From the IMG/VR virus record IMGVR_UViG_3300047319_001872, positions 1-64,000 of that record: a DNA stretch of 64,000 bases, one strand, 5' to 3'. A program made the translations under genes and the position numbers. Shown one piece after another: positions 34,399-44,541 of this stretch; the stretch's first letter is position 1; every line of letters starts with the position of its first letter. The stretch is from a virus. Below the pieces are notes generated by a model. That model was not told the DNA's origin. It made no database searches and saw only the letters and a program-made list of their open reading frames with translations.

Positions 34399-37300
34399 AT
34401 GGCCAAGCAACAAAAATTCACGTTGAACGATTTCCAGTTCGACAAGAACCTTGACGTGCCTGATTTCGATTTCGATCTCAAGCCGCCGAAGGATAACCGC
34501 AAGCCGGTTACCAAAGTCGGTGCTGGCCTGAAAGAAGGCATCAGCATGTCGGCCAAGAACTCCGAGTTTATCAAGGGAGTCATTGAGAAAGCACTTCCTC
34601 GGGGATACGGCTCCGCGTATGATCTCGCCGAGAAATCGTTCGGATCGATAAAAAGTCTATACGATGATACGACCAAGGAAATCCGGCCGTTCATGAACGA
34701 CTTGAAGCGCACGACGGCACGCTTGCTCCCGAAGGTGGAGCAGGCGATGCCCGACAAGCTCAAGAAGCAAGTGAAGGACTGGACTGAGACGGCCGATGCC
34801 AAGCCGGGTACCTCGAACTATGATCCTCGCGAGGCCGAGATCAGTGCGATGCTCGCAGGCTTCGCCCAGGTGCAGTCCCAACTCCAATACAAACAAACCA
34901 CAGAATCAGACACTAAGGATCGACTCCGTGAAGGCCTCGAACAAGTCCGCCATCGGGACAAACTCAACCAGATGGATGCGCTTCGCGTTGGTATCACTCA
35001 GCTTGTGGATTACCAAGCCAACGTTACCGCTAACTACCATCGCAAGTCGCTCGAGCTCCAATACCGCCATTACTTCGTTGCTGTAGACGCGCTGGAAGAA
35101 GCCAAGCGCAGCAACGCCGAGATGCGACTGCTCTTGCAAAGCGTAGTGCACAATACCGCGCTGCCCGAGCAAGCCAAGCTTAAAGCGTCAGACACCTTCA
35201 AGGACATGGCCAAGCAACAGGCGATGAAGCTGATTGGTGGGACGATCCTCGGGCGCGGTCAAGAGTTCCTCGGCAACTTCACCAACAACTTGAAGAAGTC
35301 AGCCCTGCGTACGGTGAAGGGCGGCCTGGGTCATGGCCGCTCAGGGCTTGATATGTTAAACGGCGTCTTGGATGCCGATGACATGGCGCGTGCGATGGGC
35401 ATGCAGACCGACCCGTATCATGCTGGTGGGATGGTGGCTGGTGCGTTTGGCACGGGTATCATCGGCCAGTGGCTCGCTAAGAAGATGGCACCCCATCTGT
35501 CGAAGATGCCAGGGGTGAAGAAGTTCGGTAACAAGCTGCAGTATGGCGTGGAGAATATCCCGCAGATGCTCGGTGAGTGGGCCCGCTCCTCGAAGGGGGA
35601 GAATGGTGGCATTACTGACGGTCTGGTGCGTCTCTTGAAGATGAACGTCAAGAGTTCGCAGAAGATGCAGACGGGCTTGCAGAAGGATACTGTCGAAGGG
35701 ATGGGTGAGCCCTCGTACTTTAGCCGTCAGTCGGCCAAGTCGCTCAACGAGATCATCCCTGGTTACCTTGCGCGGATTCTGCGTGAGTTGCAGATCACAC
35801 GCACGGGTGATCCAAACGTCGAGATGACGCATTACGACTACACCAAGAACAAGTTCGACACGCAAAGCAATGTGCGCAAGAACGCGTTTAAGTCCCTGGT
35901 CAAGGATAACGAGCGTAAGTGGACGACTGACTCGGTCGATAGCCTGATCGATGAAGTTACCAGTAAGACCGGTAAGACGCTCACGCCGGAACAGAAGAAG
36001 ATTCTCGGCAGCCAACTCCTGCGTAACAATGTCAAGGGACGACTGGGCGGCGAAGAAGTGCTCGGTAACCGACGCCGTTACGATGGCGAGGCAGCGGATC
36101 ATGCCGATACCTTCTCTGATCTGTTCCGTTCGTACTTCCGTAACGATCACGAGAACGAGCGCAAGCATTCCTTTGCTAATCAGTACAACGCGCTCGGTCA
36201 GTACGCTTCGGCTTCCCGTGAAAAGGTGCAACACTTCTCTAACTTGGGCATGAACGACTTCTTGAATGAAGCGGGTCTGCTCAATGATGACGAAGATGGC
36301 GTGAAGCTTGAGCAGTTCTTCGACTACTATTACGGCAGTGACTTCCATCCGGCCGCGGGTAGCGCAGCGCAGGGTTTCCGTCAACAACCTGGTGGACAGC
36401 CCGGCTCAGCCGCAGCGGCAGTGGGTCCGCGCCGTCGGCGCCGTCGGGGTAATGCGGCGACCAAGGGTCGAGTCAATCGGGGTGGCGTGCATCAGGCACT
36501 GTCTCAGCTGGCCGCGGGTCCGGTGCCGTCCTTTGCCACACCTGGCCTGATTACACCGAGCCTGGTGCCGACGACGGCCGCGCCGGGCTTGTACAGTCAG
36601 CAACCGAGCGCTCAAGCAGGAACGCCGAAGTATAAGCAACAACTGGCGAACTATCTGCAAAAGCTCGGGGTGCCGACCCCGCAGATTGGTCAGCTGGTCG
36701 AACAAACCGTTGCCGCGATGAGTTCGAGCGCTCACTCGGCTGTCCAGGGTGTGGCAGGGTTGCACGCCGCAGGTAGTCAGCAGGCCGGTGGTTTCTTTAG
36801 CAATGCTCGCGATCATGCCCGTGAGTTCGCCAATCGGACAGCTTCCGGTGCCCGTGCCCTGCACGAGAATGCCAAGAACCACATCGAGACGTTGCTGGAG
36901 AAACTCTCCGAAGGCGTCAGCTCGATGAGTGACGGCATCAAAGCCATTCAGGAACGCTTCGCTGACGCGCTGCCAGTGATGGTGGTGGGTAATGCTGCGG
37001 ATGGTTCGATCCCGACGGGCGCAGCAGGTACGGGTCGCAAGGTGCGCTGGTGGAACAAGTCAATCAAGGACGGCGTCAAGAGCCTCGCGTCGGGTGCTTG
37101 GGGTGGTATGAAGGGCGCAGGCAAGCTGGGTAACTGGTTAGTCGGCAGCAGCTTCGGGGGCCTCTTCGGTACGGCTAAGGCTGTGGGTGGCATCGCCAGT
37201 GGCATCGCAGGCAAGGTGCTCGACAAGGCCCGTGGCTTTAAGGATGTGTATTCGGAAGAGACGGGCCCGCGTAAGGTCTTGCTCTATGGTGCACGCCTGA

Positions 37301-40300
37301 AGGCCGGAGAATATTTCGATGTCAAGACGGGCAAACCGGTCAAGACATGGCGGGACATTCAGGGTGCAGTGGCCGATGCCTCGGGCATTGTGATGACTGA
37401 AGAGCAGGCCTCGACCGCCTATGTGCGAGAAGGGCTCGGTAAGAAGGCCCTGAGGGGGCTGGGTGCCGGTATCAAGGTCGCCAGCAAGCTCGGTAGCTTC
37501 CTCGGTGGCAACCTCTTGGGCGGCCCTCTGGCGGGCTACAAAGCGATCGCTAAACTCGGTGAGCTGGCGATCAAAGGCGTGATGGGTTACGCCAATGGTC
37601 CGCAAGATGTCTACGTGTTCGATAAGGATCATCCGAAGCGACTGCGTAAGGCACTCGACGCGAAGACGATGCGCGCCGGTGGCTATCACTCGGCAGTCAA
37701 TGACAAACCGATCAAGAGTCCCAAAGACATTGATGGCGAAGTCTACAACTACAAGGGTGTGACGGTACTCGACGAAGAGGAATTCAAGCGCGGCCTGTAC
37801 GATAAGAACGGCAACCAGTTGAAGCACGGTATTGGTCGAATTCTGTCCGGGGCGACGAAGATTCTCGGCGGCGGCTTCGGCGCACTTAAGTGGTTGGCGG
37901 GGGGTGTGAACCAAGGCATCGGTCATGCGTTCGGTCTGGGCAAGGGCATGTTCAGCGGACTGGGTTCGCTCTTTGGCAAGACGGGGATTTTCTTTGGTGG
38001 CGGCAAGAAGCTGATGTCCGCCGTGGAAGAGATTCGTGACTTGCTCAAAGACCGGCTGCCTGCACAGCACAAAATCCGTAAGGGCTCGATCGAGGATCAG
38101 CACAAGTCGCGTAAGGAACAGCTCGAAGAGGAATGGAAGAAGCACCTGGGTCAGAGCGGTCAAGGTGAGGACGGCCAGAAGAAGGGCGGTATTCTCAGCC
38201 TGCTCAGCGGTCTGTTCAAACGCAAGAAAAAGAAGGACGATGACGAAGACGACTCCAAGGGCGGTCTGGTTGATGGGGTCGAGTCCGCAGTCGAACAAAC
38301 GATTGCTGATAAGCTCCTCGGCAAAATCCCTGGAGGCAAACTCCTGCGCAGGATTCCGGGTGTGGGGCGACTCTTCGGTAAGGGCGGCGCCAGTGCAGCA
38401 GCAGGCGCGGCTGAAAACATCGTCGGCAGTGCGGCTAAGCAAGGTCTCGGCGGCCGGATCATGGGTGGTCTGAAATGGGGCAAAGGCTTCGGTGCAGGCA
38501 TGGCGCTCACCGGCGCCTCGGCACTGGCTAATGCCACCGGGCACGATACCATTGGAAAGGGGTTGGGCTATGCAGGTGATGCTGCGACTGGGTGGTCTCT
38601 TGCTTCTGGGGCTGCTGGTCTACTCGGTGTTGAAGGTGGAGCATTGGGCCTTGCAGGCGCTGCAGGCGGGGCACTCCTTACTGGACTTGGGGCGGTGCTT
38701 GCTTCGCCTGTGCTCTTGCCTGCTCTGGGTATTGCAGCAGCTGGGGCTGCAGTGTACGGGGGCTACAAGCTCCTGACCCGGAACAAGCTCGACGATCTCT
38801 CGAAGATCCGGTACGCGCAGTACGGCTGGAAACCGGACGATGACGGCAACGTACACAAAGTGTTCGCACTGGAAAACGCCCTGATGCCGGGTGTCACGTA
38901 CGTGGGTGGTCAGGCGCAGATTGATCCGAAGAAGGTGGACATCAAGAGTGCAGTGGAAGGCCTCGGGGTGGATCTGAAGGATAAGGATCAGGTGCAGAAC
39001 TTCGCGACCTGGTACGTCCGTCGATTCAAGCCGGTGTTTATCACCCACTTGACCATCCTGAATAACGTCAAGAAGGGCACGGCTTTGTCGGATGCCAATG
39101 ACAAACTGTCAGCGGCTGAGAAGAAGACGTTCCTGCAAGGCATTCGCATGCCTGCGGACCCGTACAACTCGATGGTCTCGCCGATTCCGGGTGAGAAGCA
39201 ATTGAGTGCGGGGGCGGATGACGTGAAAGCGGTGATGGATGAAGTCCAGGCTGCCAACGATAAGGACGTCGAAAAGGATAAAGACAAGAAGACGAACGAG
39301 AAAGCAGACAAGGCCAAGGACAGCGCGAAGCACGACGCAGCCACCAAGGGCGATAACAAGCCTGAGCCGAGCTGGATGGATAATCTTAAGTCAGGTATCA
39401 GTAACGCTTGGGATAAGACCAAACAGTTTGCAGGCAATGCGTGGGATGCGACGAAGAATGTTGCCAGCTCCGTCGGCTCGGCGGCGTCTAGTCTCATCTC
39501 AGGCGCAGGCGATGCGCTGAAGTCTGGCTACCAGGCCGCGAAGGGGGCTGCGGGTAAGATTGGTGCCACGCTCACTGCTTCGGCCTCGGCGATTAAGGGT
39601 GCGTTGATTGCGGCGATGAAAACCGCAGGCATGAGTGACCCGACTGAGCAAGCGATGTTCATGGCGCAGATGGACCATGAGAGTGGTGGCTTTAAGTCAC
39701 TCTCGGAAAATCTGAACTATCGGCCCTCGGTGCTCGCGAGTCTCTTTAAGTCGCACTTTAATGGCGAAGGGGATGCTGCCAATGTGGCTGCTGGCGGTCC
39801 GCAAGCGATTGCGAATCGGATCTACGGTGGTCGCATGGGGAACACAGCGCCTGATGATGGCTGGACCTATCGGGGGCGCGGGGTCGTCCAGTTGACCGGT
39901 AAGGCCAACTACGCCAAGTACGGCAAGATGACGGGTTTGGATCTGGTGAACAATCCGGATCTCGCCTCTGACCCGGCTAATGCCGCTAAGATCGCACTGG
40001 CGTACTGGAAGGATCGGGTGTCTTCAGCGGCTGCGAAAGCAGGCGATGTGCTCTCGGTCACGAAAGCGATCAACGGTGGCACGAACGGGCTGAGCGATCG
40101 TCAGGCGAAGTTCCAGGCTTACCTCGGTCAGGCCCAGCAAGGCCAGCTCGGTGGCAAGCCGGACCCGAATGCGAAGCCGGGCGAGGCGGGTACCCAAGTT
40201 GCCTCGACGGGCAGTGCCCCGGCGACGGGTGGGGGAGATGCGACAGGTGGAGCAGCAGGCGGTATTATCAAGGTCGCGGATCAGACCCCTGGTCCGGCCC

Positions 40301-40704
40301 CGGCGCTGAAGTCCACCCCTGTGGTGAGCTCGGATGCAGCGCCCGCCGATACTGGCGCAAGCGCGGCAGTCAGTGCGCTGCCTGATTCCATCAATAGCCA
40401 AACCGCGGCTGCGATGGGGGGCTTCCAGAACCGCAGTAAGGATCTGGCGGCACAAAGCCAAGCCCAGTCGCAAGATCTGGCCAAAACACTCGGTCCGGTC
40501 TCCGATGTGCTTAAGCAATCGCTCGATGTCCAAAAGCAGATGCTAACGGCGTTGCAACAACTCGTGGGTTTCGCAGGTAAGCAAGGGAGTAATTCTCAAG
40601 CGAACGCGAAGACACCGACGGGCACGCTCTCGCCTGATGCTATGCAAAGGAAGACACCGCAGCCGATGACGTCTGCTCCGGTTTCCATGTCCAAAGTGGC
40701 TTAA
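34399..40704 (+). CDS. Giant tail protein with GH19-like peptidoglycan hydrolase domain, 2101 aa
   Basis: Size and place match phiKZ gp181 (2237 aa), the tail-associated cell-wall degrading protein next to RNA polymerase gp180. N-terminal 300 residues are charged and helical with coiled-coil character; residues 650-1400 include Gly/Ala-rich stretches that resemble membrane-active or tape-measure segments; residues 1390-1460 are hydrophobic Gly/Ala/Leu repeats. A chitinase/GH19-like lysozyme domain spans about 1735-1910: MAQMDHESGGFKSLSENLNY with the catalytic glutamate near 1761, then DDGWTYRGRGVVQLTGKANY and later AKIALAYWKDRV. The C-terminus is Ala/Pro/Gln rich. The start at 34399 has a GGAG box; the in-frame TTG at 34384 is rejected. 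Likely injected with, or forms, the tail tape measure and opens the wall. Confidence 0.85.
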   Translation: MAKQQKFTLNDFQFDKNLDVPDFDFDLKPPKDNRKPVTKVGAGLKEGISMSAKNSEFIKGVIEKALPRGYGSAYDLAEKSFGSIKSLYDDTTKEIRPFMNDLKRTTARLLPKVEQAMPDKLKKQVKDWTETADAKPGTSNYDPREAEISAMLAGFAQVQSQLQYKQTTESDTKDRLREGLEQVRHRDKLNQMDALRVGITQLVDYQANVTANYHRKSLELQYRHYFVAVDALEEAKRSNAEMRLLLQSVVHNTALPEQAKLKASDTFKDMAKQQAMKLIGGTILGRGQEFLGNFTNNLKKSALRTVKGGLGHGRSGLDMLNGVLDADDMARAMGMQTDPYHAGGMVAGAFGTGIIGQWLAKKMAPHLSKMPGVKKFGNKLQYGVENIPQMLGEWARSSKGENGGITDGLVRLLKMNVKSSQKMQTGLQKDTVEGMGEPSYFSRQSAKSLNEIIPGYLARILRELQITRTGDPNVEMTHYDYTKNKFDTQSNVRKNAFKSLVKDNERKWTTDSVDSLIDEVTSKTGKTLTPEQKKILGSQLLRNNVKGRLGGEEVLGNRRRYDGEAADHADTFSDLFRSYFRNDHENERKHSFANQYNALGQYASASREKVQHFSNLGMNDFLNEAGLLNDDEDGVKLEQFFDYYYGSDFHPAAGSAAQGFRQQPGGQPGSAAAAVGPRRRRRRGNAATKGRVNRGGVHQALSQLAAGPVPSFATPGLITPSLVPTTAAPGLYSQQPSAQAGTPKYKQQLANYLQKLGVPTPQIGQLVEQTVAAMSSSAHSAVQGVAGLHAAGSQQAGGFFSNARDHAREFANRTASGARALHENAKNHIETLLEKLSEGVSSMSDGIKAIQERFADALPVMVVGNAADGSIPTGAAGTGRKVRWWNKSIKDGVKSLASGAWGGMKGAGKLGNWLVGSSFGGLFGTAKAVGGIASGIAGKVLDKARGFKDVYSEETGPRKVLLYGARLKAGEYFDVKTGKPVKTWRDIQGAVADASGIVMTEEQASTAYVREGLGKKALRGLGAGIKVASKLGSFLGGNLLGGPLAGYKAIAKLGELAIKGVMGYANGPQDVYVFDKDHPKRLRKALDAKTMRAGGYHSAVNDKPIKSPKDIDGEVYNYKGVTVLDEEEFKRGLYDKNGNQLKHGIGRILSGATKILGGGFGALKWLAGGVNQGIGHAFGLGKGMFSGLGSLFGKTGIFFGGGKKLMSAVEEIRDLLKDRLPAQHKIRKGSIEDQHKSRKEQLEEEWKKHLGQSGQGEDGQKKGGILSLLSGLFKRKKKKDDDEDDSKGGLVDGVESAVEQTIADKLLGKIPGGKLLRRIPGVGRLFGKGGASAAAGAAENIVGSAAKQGLGGRIMGGLKWGKGFGAGMALTGASALANATGHDTIGKGLGYAGDAATGWSLASGAAGLLGVEGGALGLAGAAGGALLTGLGAVLASPVLLPALGIAAAGAAVYGGYKLLTRNKLDDLSKIRYAQYGWKPDDDGNVHKVFALENALMPGVTYVGGQAQIDPKKVDIKSAVEGLGVDLKDKDQVQNFATWYVRRFKPVFITHLTILNNVKKGTALSDANDKLSAAEKKTFLQGIRMPADPYNSMVSPIPGEKQLSAGADDVKAVMDEVQAANDKDVEKDKDKKTNEKADKAKDSAKHDAATKGDNKPEPSWMDNLKSGISNAWDKTKQFAGNAWDATKNVASSVGSAASSLISGAGDALKSGYQAAKGAAGKIGATLTASASAIKGALIAAMKTAGMSDPTEQAMFMAQMDHESGGFKSLSENLNYRPSVLASLFKSHFNGEGDAANVAAGGPQAIANRIYGGRMGNTAPDDGWTYRGRGVVQLTGKANYAKYGKMTGLDLVNNPDLASDPANAAKIALAYWKDRVSSAAAKAGDVLSVTKAINGGTNGLSDRQAKFQAYLGQAQQGQLGGKPDPNAKPGEAGTQVASTGSAPATGGGDATGGAAGGIIKVADQTPGPAPALKSTPVVSSDAAPADTGASAAVSALPDSINSQTAAAMGGFQNRSKDLAAQSQAQSQDLAKTLGPVSDVLKQSLDVQKQMLTALQQLVGFAGKQGSNSQANAKTPTGTLSPDAMQRKTPQPMTSAPVSMSKVA

Positions 40705-40707
40705 CAC

Positions 40708-40736
40708 GAGGGGAGCTTCGGCTCCCCTCTTTATTT
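40708..40736 (+). terminator. TTCG hairpin after the giant tail gene
   Basis: Perfect 9-bp stem GAGGGGAGC/GCTCCCCTC with a TTCG loop, followed by TTTATTTCG. The next gene starts 14 bases on, so it may be a partial terminator. Confidence 0.75.
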
Positions 40737-40749
40737 CGTAGGAGCAGCC

Positions 40750-42861
40750 GTGGCTTCAACAGTCTCGCTGAACAATCTTGAAAAAGACGCGTCCTGGGTG
40801 CGGCAGTCTTTTCTGGTGAACCTGTCTCACCTGCAGCCGGTGGATCAGCAAAACCGGATCTTCACACCGGTGAGTCTGGACTTTCAGGACACCCGTCCGG
40901 GTGGGAGTTTGTGTATCAATCCGCCCCCGCAGTTTACCCGCAACGCGGATCTGAAACCACGCGCGCCGAATGGGAGTTGGAACCCCAACCAGGTCAATCG
41001 GGCTGGGAATACCGGCTATGGTCGCTACTACGGGGAAGCGATCGCGGCGAACTCACAGATCATCAATATCCGCTGTGGCTTGCCTTCGTTCAATTCACTG
41101 ACGACCTTCTTCACCGGCTTCTATAACACCAGTGCCGGTACGCTGGCGCGTACCGGTCGCGCACCGTCGGCGTTTTATGAGCTGGGGCGTGCCGCTGGTT
41201 TTGTGGTCTCGATCCTGTCATGGAAGTTGCTGGCAGTCACGCTCCTCGGTAACGCGGCGCGCTTCTTTCTGCAAAAGCCCTCGAGTAAGTTCTACTACTC
41301 GAAGCCCGCCATGCCGCTTTACTGGAATGCGGTGACCACCATCGTCAACCAGATTGCAGTGAACATGGGGATTGTGCCGCGCATTGGCGGCACTTCGATG
41401 GCCCAGCAGTTGGGCGAAGGCTATCAGTTCGACGCCAAGGCCCAGACGCAACTGCATCAGCTCTTGCCCGACATCATCAACGAAGGCGGTTCGATTAACG
41501 TCTACGCGATGGCTAACCGGGCGCAACGTCTGGCCACCCTGCATCAGAACAACCTGAAGCAGGCGTTTAATACCGATAACCTCGATCTGACGAGCGCAGT
41601 GCAGAAGGCGTATAGCCAGTCGCTGAAAGATAACGGCGGCACAGGCTGGAGTGATTACCTGAAGAAATGGCTGGGCTCCTCTCAGGCCATCCCCCAAGCG
41701 GCGGGTAACGGCGGCGAGAGTTCGACCACGGAGTCGCTCAATAACGACGACACGGGGACGACTGCGCCCAATCAGGCCTACGATGCGGGCTTCTTTGATT
41801 TTCTCGGTGCAGAGATCAATGACGGGTCGGCTTTTGTCGGCTTCCGGGTCAACGCAACCGGGCCGGTGGGTGAGTCGTTTTCCAGCCAAGCCCAGGAATC
41901 AGAAATTGCGCAGAAGATCAATAGCATCTCCTCCCAGGCGCGATCGGCGGAGTTTGATCTGGCCAATGGTAATCTGGGCGGCGGTGCCATCGGTAGCATG
42001 GTCACCAGTGCCTTCGGGGCCGTGGGGAATTTCATCAAGGGCGGGCTGGACTCCCTACACTTGTCCGGCTTGGCAGCCCTGGGCGGGGCCGCGTTCGTGG
42101 ACATCCCGCGTTCCTGGCAGTCCTCGGCTGCGTCCTTGCCGCGGATGAGCTACACCATCAACCTGGTGAGCCCGTACGGTAATCGCGTCTCGCAGCTACT
42201 GAATCTGTACGTGCCGCTCGCGATGCTGTTGGCGATGACCTTGCCGATTGCGACGGGTAAGCAGTCGTACACCAGTCCGTTCCTGTGCGAGATCTTTGAC
42301 CGGGGTCGCTGCCAGTCGCGTTTGTCCATGGTGGAGAGCTTGTCCATTACCCGCGGTACGGGTAACACGGGCTTTAACAACAAGGGCCACGCGATGGGCA
42401 TTGAAGTGAGCATTACGTTCATGGACATGTCCACCGTGCTGGCGATGCCGATCAGTCAGGGTTTCTCCTCCAATGCCACAGCAGCAGGCAGTGAACTGGG
42501 CGCGGTCGCAGGAGGCGTGGTGGGTGCAGGCGGTGGTCCGCTGACTGCGATCGGAGGTGCAGCACTCGGCGGAGCAATTGGTGGCGCGCTCGGCGCAGGT
42601 GCCGATGCCTTGAACAATGCCGCGCAAACCATCGGCTCGATCTTCGACGATGACAATACCTTCACGGATTACATGGCAGTGTTGTCAGGCATGGGTCTCA
42701 CGGACCAGATTTACTCGATGAACAAGTTCAAGCTTAACTTGACGCGCGCCATGACAAGCTGGAAGACCTGGTATAGCACGGCGCACTTTGCCAGCTTTGC
42801 CGGGGATACCCTGCCGGGCAGTTTAGTCTCCGCGATCTTTGGTCGCACCGTCCGTAACTAA
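40750..42861 (+). CDS. Virion protein with hydrophobic Gly/Ala segments, 703 aa
   Basis: GTG start at 40750 with an AGGAG box 8 bases upstream; no ATG is better placed. Residues 1-130 are beta-like. Residues about 150-190 (AAGFVVSILSWKLLAVTLLG) and 500-515 (LAMLLAMTLPIA) are hydrophobic. Residues 560-620 form a Gly/Ala run (GAVAGGVVGAGGGPLTAIGG), a pattern common in tail tape or ejection proteins. Follows the giant hydrolase directly, like phiKZ gp182 follows gp181. Probably part of the tail or the ejected apparatus; function inferred only from place. Confidence 0.75.
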   Translation: MASTVSLNNLEKDASWVRQSFLVNLSHLQPVDQQNRIFTPVSLDFQDTRPGGSLCINPPPQFTRNADLKPRAPNGSWNPNQVNRAGNTGYGRYYGEAIAANSQIINIRCGLPSFNSLTTFFTGFYNTSAGTLARTGRAPSAFYELGRAAGFVVSILSWKLLAVTLLGNAARFFLQKPSSKFYYSKPAMPLYWNAVTTIVNQIAVNMGIVPRIGGTSMAQQLGEGYQFDAKAQTQLHQLLPDIINEGGSINVYAMANRAQRLATLHQNNLKQAFNTDNLDLTSAVQKAYSQSLKDNGGTGWSDYLKKWLGSSQAIPQAAGNGGESSTTESLNNDDTGTTAPNQAYDAGFFDFLGAEINDGSAFVGFRVNATGPVGESFSSQAQESEIAQKINSISSQARSAEFDLANGNLGGGAIGSMVTSAFGAVGNFIKGGLDSLHLSGLAALGGAAFVDIPRSWQSSAASLPRMSYTINLVSPYGNRVSQLLNLYVPLAMLLAMTLPIATGKQSYTSPFLCEIFDRGRCQSRLSMVESLSITRGTGNTGFNNKGHAMGIEVSITFMDMSTVLAMPISQGFSSNATAAGSELGAVAGGVVGAGGGPLTAIGGAALGGAIGGALGAGADALNNAAQTIGSIFDDDNTFTDYMAVLSGMGLTDQIYSMNKFKLNLTRAMTSWKTWYSTAHFASFAGDTLPGSLVSAIFGRTVRN

Positions 42862-42864
42862 TCG

Positions 42865-42905
42865 ACGGCATAGAGGCCAGGGGAAACCCTGGCCCTTATG
42901 ACGTT
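42865..42905. terminator. Bidirectional terminator between convergent genes
   Basis: Stem GGCCAGGG/CCCTGGCC, loop GAAA, framed by ACGGCATAGA and CTTATGACG. It lies between the rightward 703-aa gene and the leftward gene stopping at 42935. Confidence 0.75.
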
Positions 42906-42934
42906 AAAACGGACGTTGAAATGCGCCGCGCCGC

Positions 42935-44461
42935 TTAGTCGAACGTAATGCCCTTGGATACATAGCCTTGACCCGTATCCTTGTTCGTGTAGACGCCACC
43001 AATCTGCCAGTGACCGTCCGGCCAGATGTAGTAGCCGTTCTGGTTCTTCACGCCCGGATCGCTCAGGTCGTAAGCGCCGCCCGTCTGCGGGTTGATCGTC
43101 TTCGGGTCCGGTGCCGGGTTGACCGTTTGTCCGGTATTGGGCGAGACATTCGAATAGCCCGTCGGTACCGTGATCGCTTGGGCACCCGAAGCCAATGCCA
43201 GCGGATCTTGCGTGGAAGCCGATTGACTGTTGCCCTCAAACACGGTCATCGGAAACTGTGAGGCCAGTTTGTCCGCCACGGTGGATTGCTGTACCACCCC
43301 TGCCAACGCCATCACGTTATTGGTGCGATCCGTGGTACTGGTCACGCCCTGCTGGATCACCTTCTTAAAGTCATCCGAGCCATTGGTAATCGCATTCAGA
43401 TTAAACGCCGGATCGTTTTGTGTCAGGTCATTACCGTCGGCATCGGTAATGGTGGTTTCCCGATTGAGCGTTGCCCAGTCCGGATCAACGGTGCTATACG
43501 CGCTGGTCAGATTACTAAAGCAGTCCGCGTAATCCACCTGATTCGTATTGGACGAGGGCGGGGGCAGATAGTACGACGAACTGAAGTCCGCCAGGATGTT
43601 CGGGTTGTAGGCGTACGCGCCGCGCGCCCCCAGGCTTGCTCCAATCGACATCAGGCTGTGCACGTCCCCGCTGGCAATCACCGAAGGCAGCACCCTCGCC
43701 GTAATCTGCGCGAGCATGCCGCGATCCGAGATCGCTGCGGTCAGTGAACCGAATGAATTCGGAATCCCATAGCCGCACGAGGTTTGAATCAGCCCCGCAT
43801 ACAGACCGACCTTTACCCCAACGTCGTTGATATTGAAGTTCGCACTGATGCCCAGCGAGTTAATGCATTCCCCGAGCGCCTGCATGCCGCCCGCATACGC
43901 TTGGTCCACTTGTTGCATCACGCCACCGAGCTCGGCGTAGATCTGCGTACCTACTTGACCCACGGCCTGACCCACGGCACCTTGGGCTGCCCCAATTCCT
44001 GCATTGATGGAACCGGCGATATTATCCAGTCCTGCTAGGCCAAGCGCGTTCAGTGCGCCTTTGGTGACCAGCGACGCACCGAGGATGCGCGCCATGATGT
44101 CACCCTTTTGCAGCATGGTGACCCCGCGCTGAATCTGACCCGCGACGCGCAGACCCGTGCGCAAGCCTGCTATCACCGCCCCGGCTTCCTGGGCGATAAA
44201 CTTACCCCCGCGCAAGACGTCGGAGATAGAGAAGTCAAACTTCTGAAACAGATTCTGGACGTCCGTGATGATGGCATTGCCACCCGGTGGATTGTAGACG
44301 TCGGCGGTAGCGAGCTTATTATCAGCGGAGCCGACCCAGGCATTTTGCGCCAGCGCTGCTTGCTGCGCAGACATTGCACCATTGACACCCGTCAGTGCCG
44401 TGCTGGTGCTCGCGGCCACAGCGTTAGTAGCGCTCTGAACCGCATCGGTAATAGACGGCAT
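42935..44461 (-). CDS. Virion protein, 508 aa
   Basis: Starts MPSITDAVQSATNAVAASTS at 44461 with a GAGGACC box; the longer frame covers a terminator. The N-terminal 250 residues are Ala/Gly/Val rich and look like amphipathic helices (GLRTGLRVAGQIQRGVTMLQ; NAGIGAAQGAVGQAVGQVGT). The C-terminal 80 residues are a Tyr/Gly/Asn-rich beta region ending NKDTGQGYVSKGITFD. Resembles the 703-aa neighbour in style and probably belongs to the same tail assembly. No catalytic motif. Confidence 0.7.
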   Translation of the reverse strand: MPSITDAVQSATNAVAASTSTALTGVNGAMSAQQAALAQNAWVGSADNKLATADVYNPPGGNAIITDVQNLFQKFDFSISDVLRGGKFIAQEAGAVIAGLRTGLRVAGQIQRGVTMLQKGDIMARILGASLVTKGALNALGLAGLDNIAGSINAGIGAAQGAVGQAVGQVGTQIYAELGGVMQQVDQAYAGGMQALGECINSLGISANFNINDVGVKVGLYAGLIQTSCGYGIPNSFGSLTAAISDRGMLAQITARVLPSVIASGDVHSLMSIGASLGARGAYAYNPNILADFSSSYYLPPPSSNTNQVDYADCFSNLTSAYSTVDPDWATLNRETTITDADGNDLTQNDPAFNLNAITNGSDDFKKVIQQGVTSTTDRTNNVMALAGVVQQSTVADKLASQFPMTVFEGNSQSASTQDPLALASGAQAITVPTGYSNVSPNTGQTVNPAPDPKTINPQTGGAYDLSDPGVKNQNGYYIWPDGHWQIGGVYTNKDTGQGYVSKGITFD

Positions 44462-44475
44462 GTTGGTCCTCGAAA

Positions 44476-44519
44476 CAAAAAAAAAGAAGAAGGGGCATAG
44501 GGGAGGCCGAAGCCTCCCC
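44476..44519 (-). terminator. Rho-independent terminator, leftward
   Basis: On the reverse strand the stem GGGGAGGC/GCCTCCCC with a TTCG loop is followed by TATGCCCC and then a nine-T run. Ends the leftward transcript coming from 44542, 14 bases before the next start. Confidence 0.8.
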
Positions 44520-44541
44520 GAGCGATACAACGCGAACTGCG

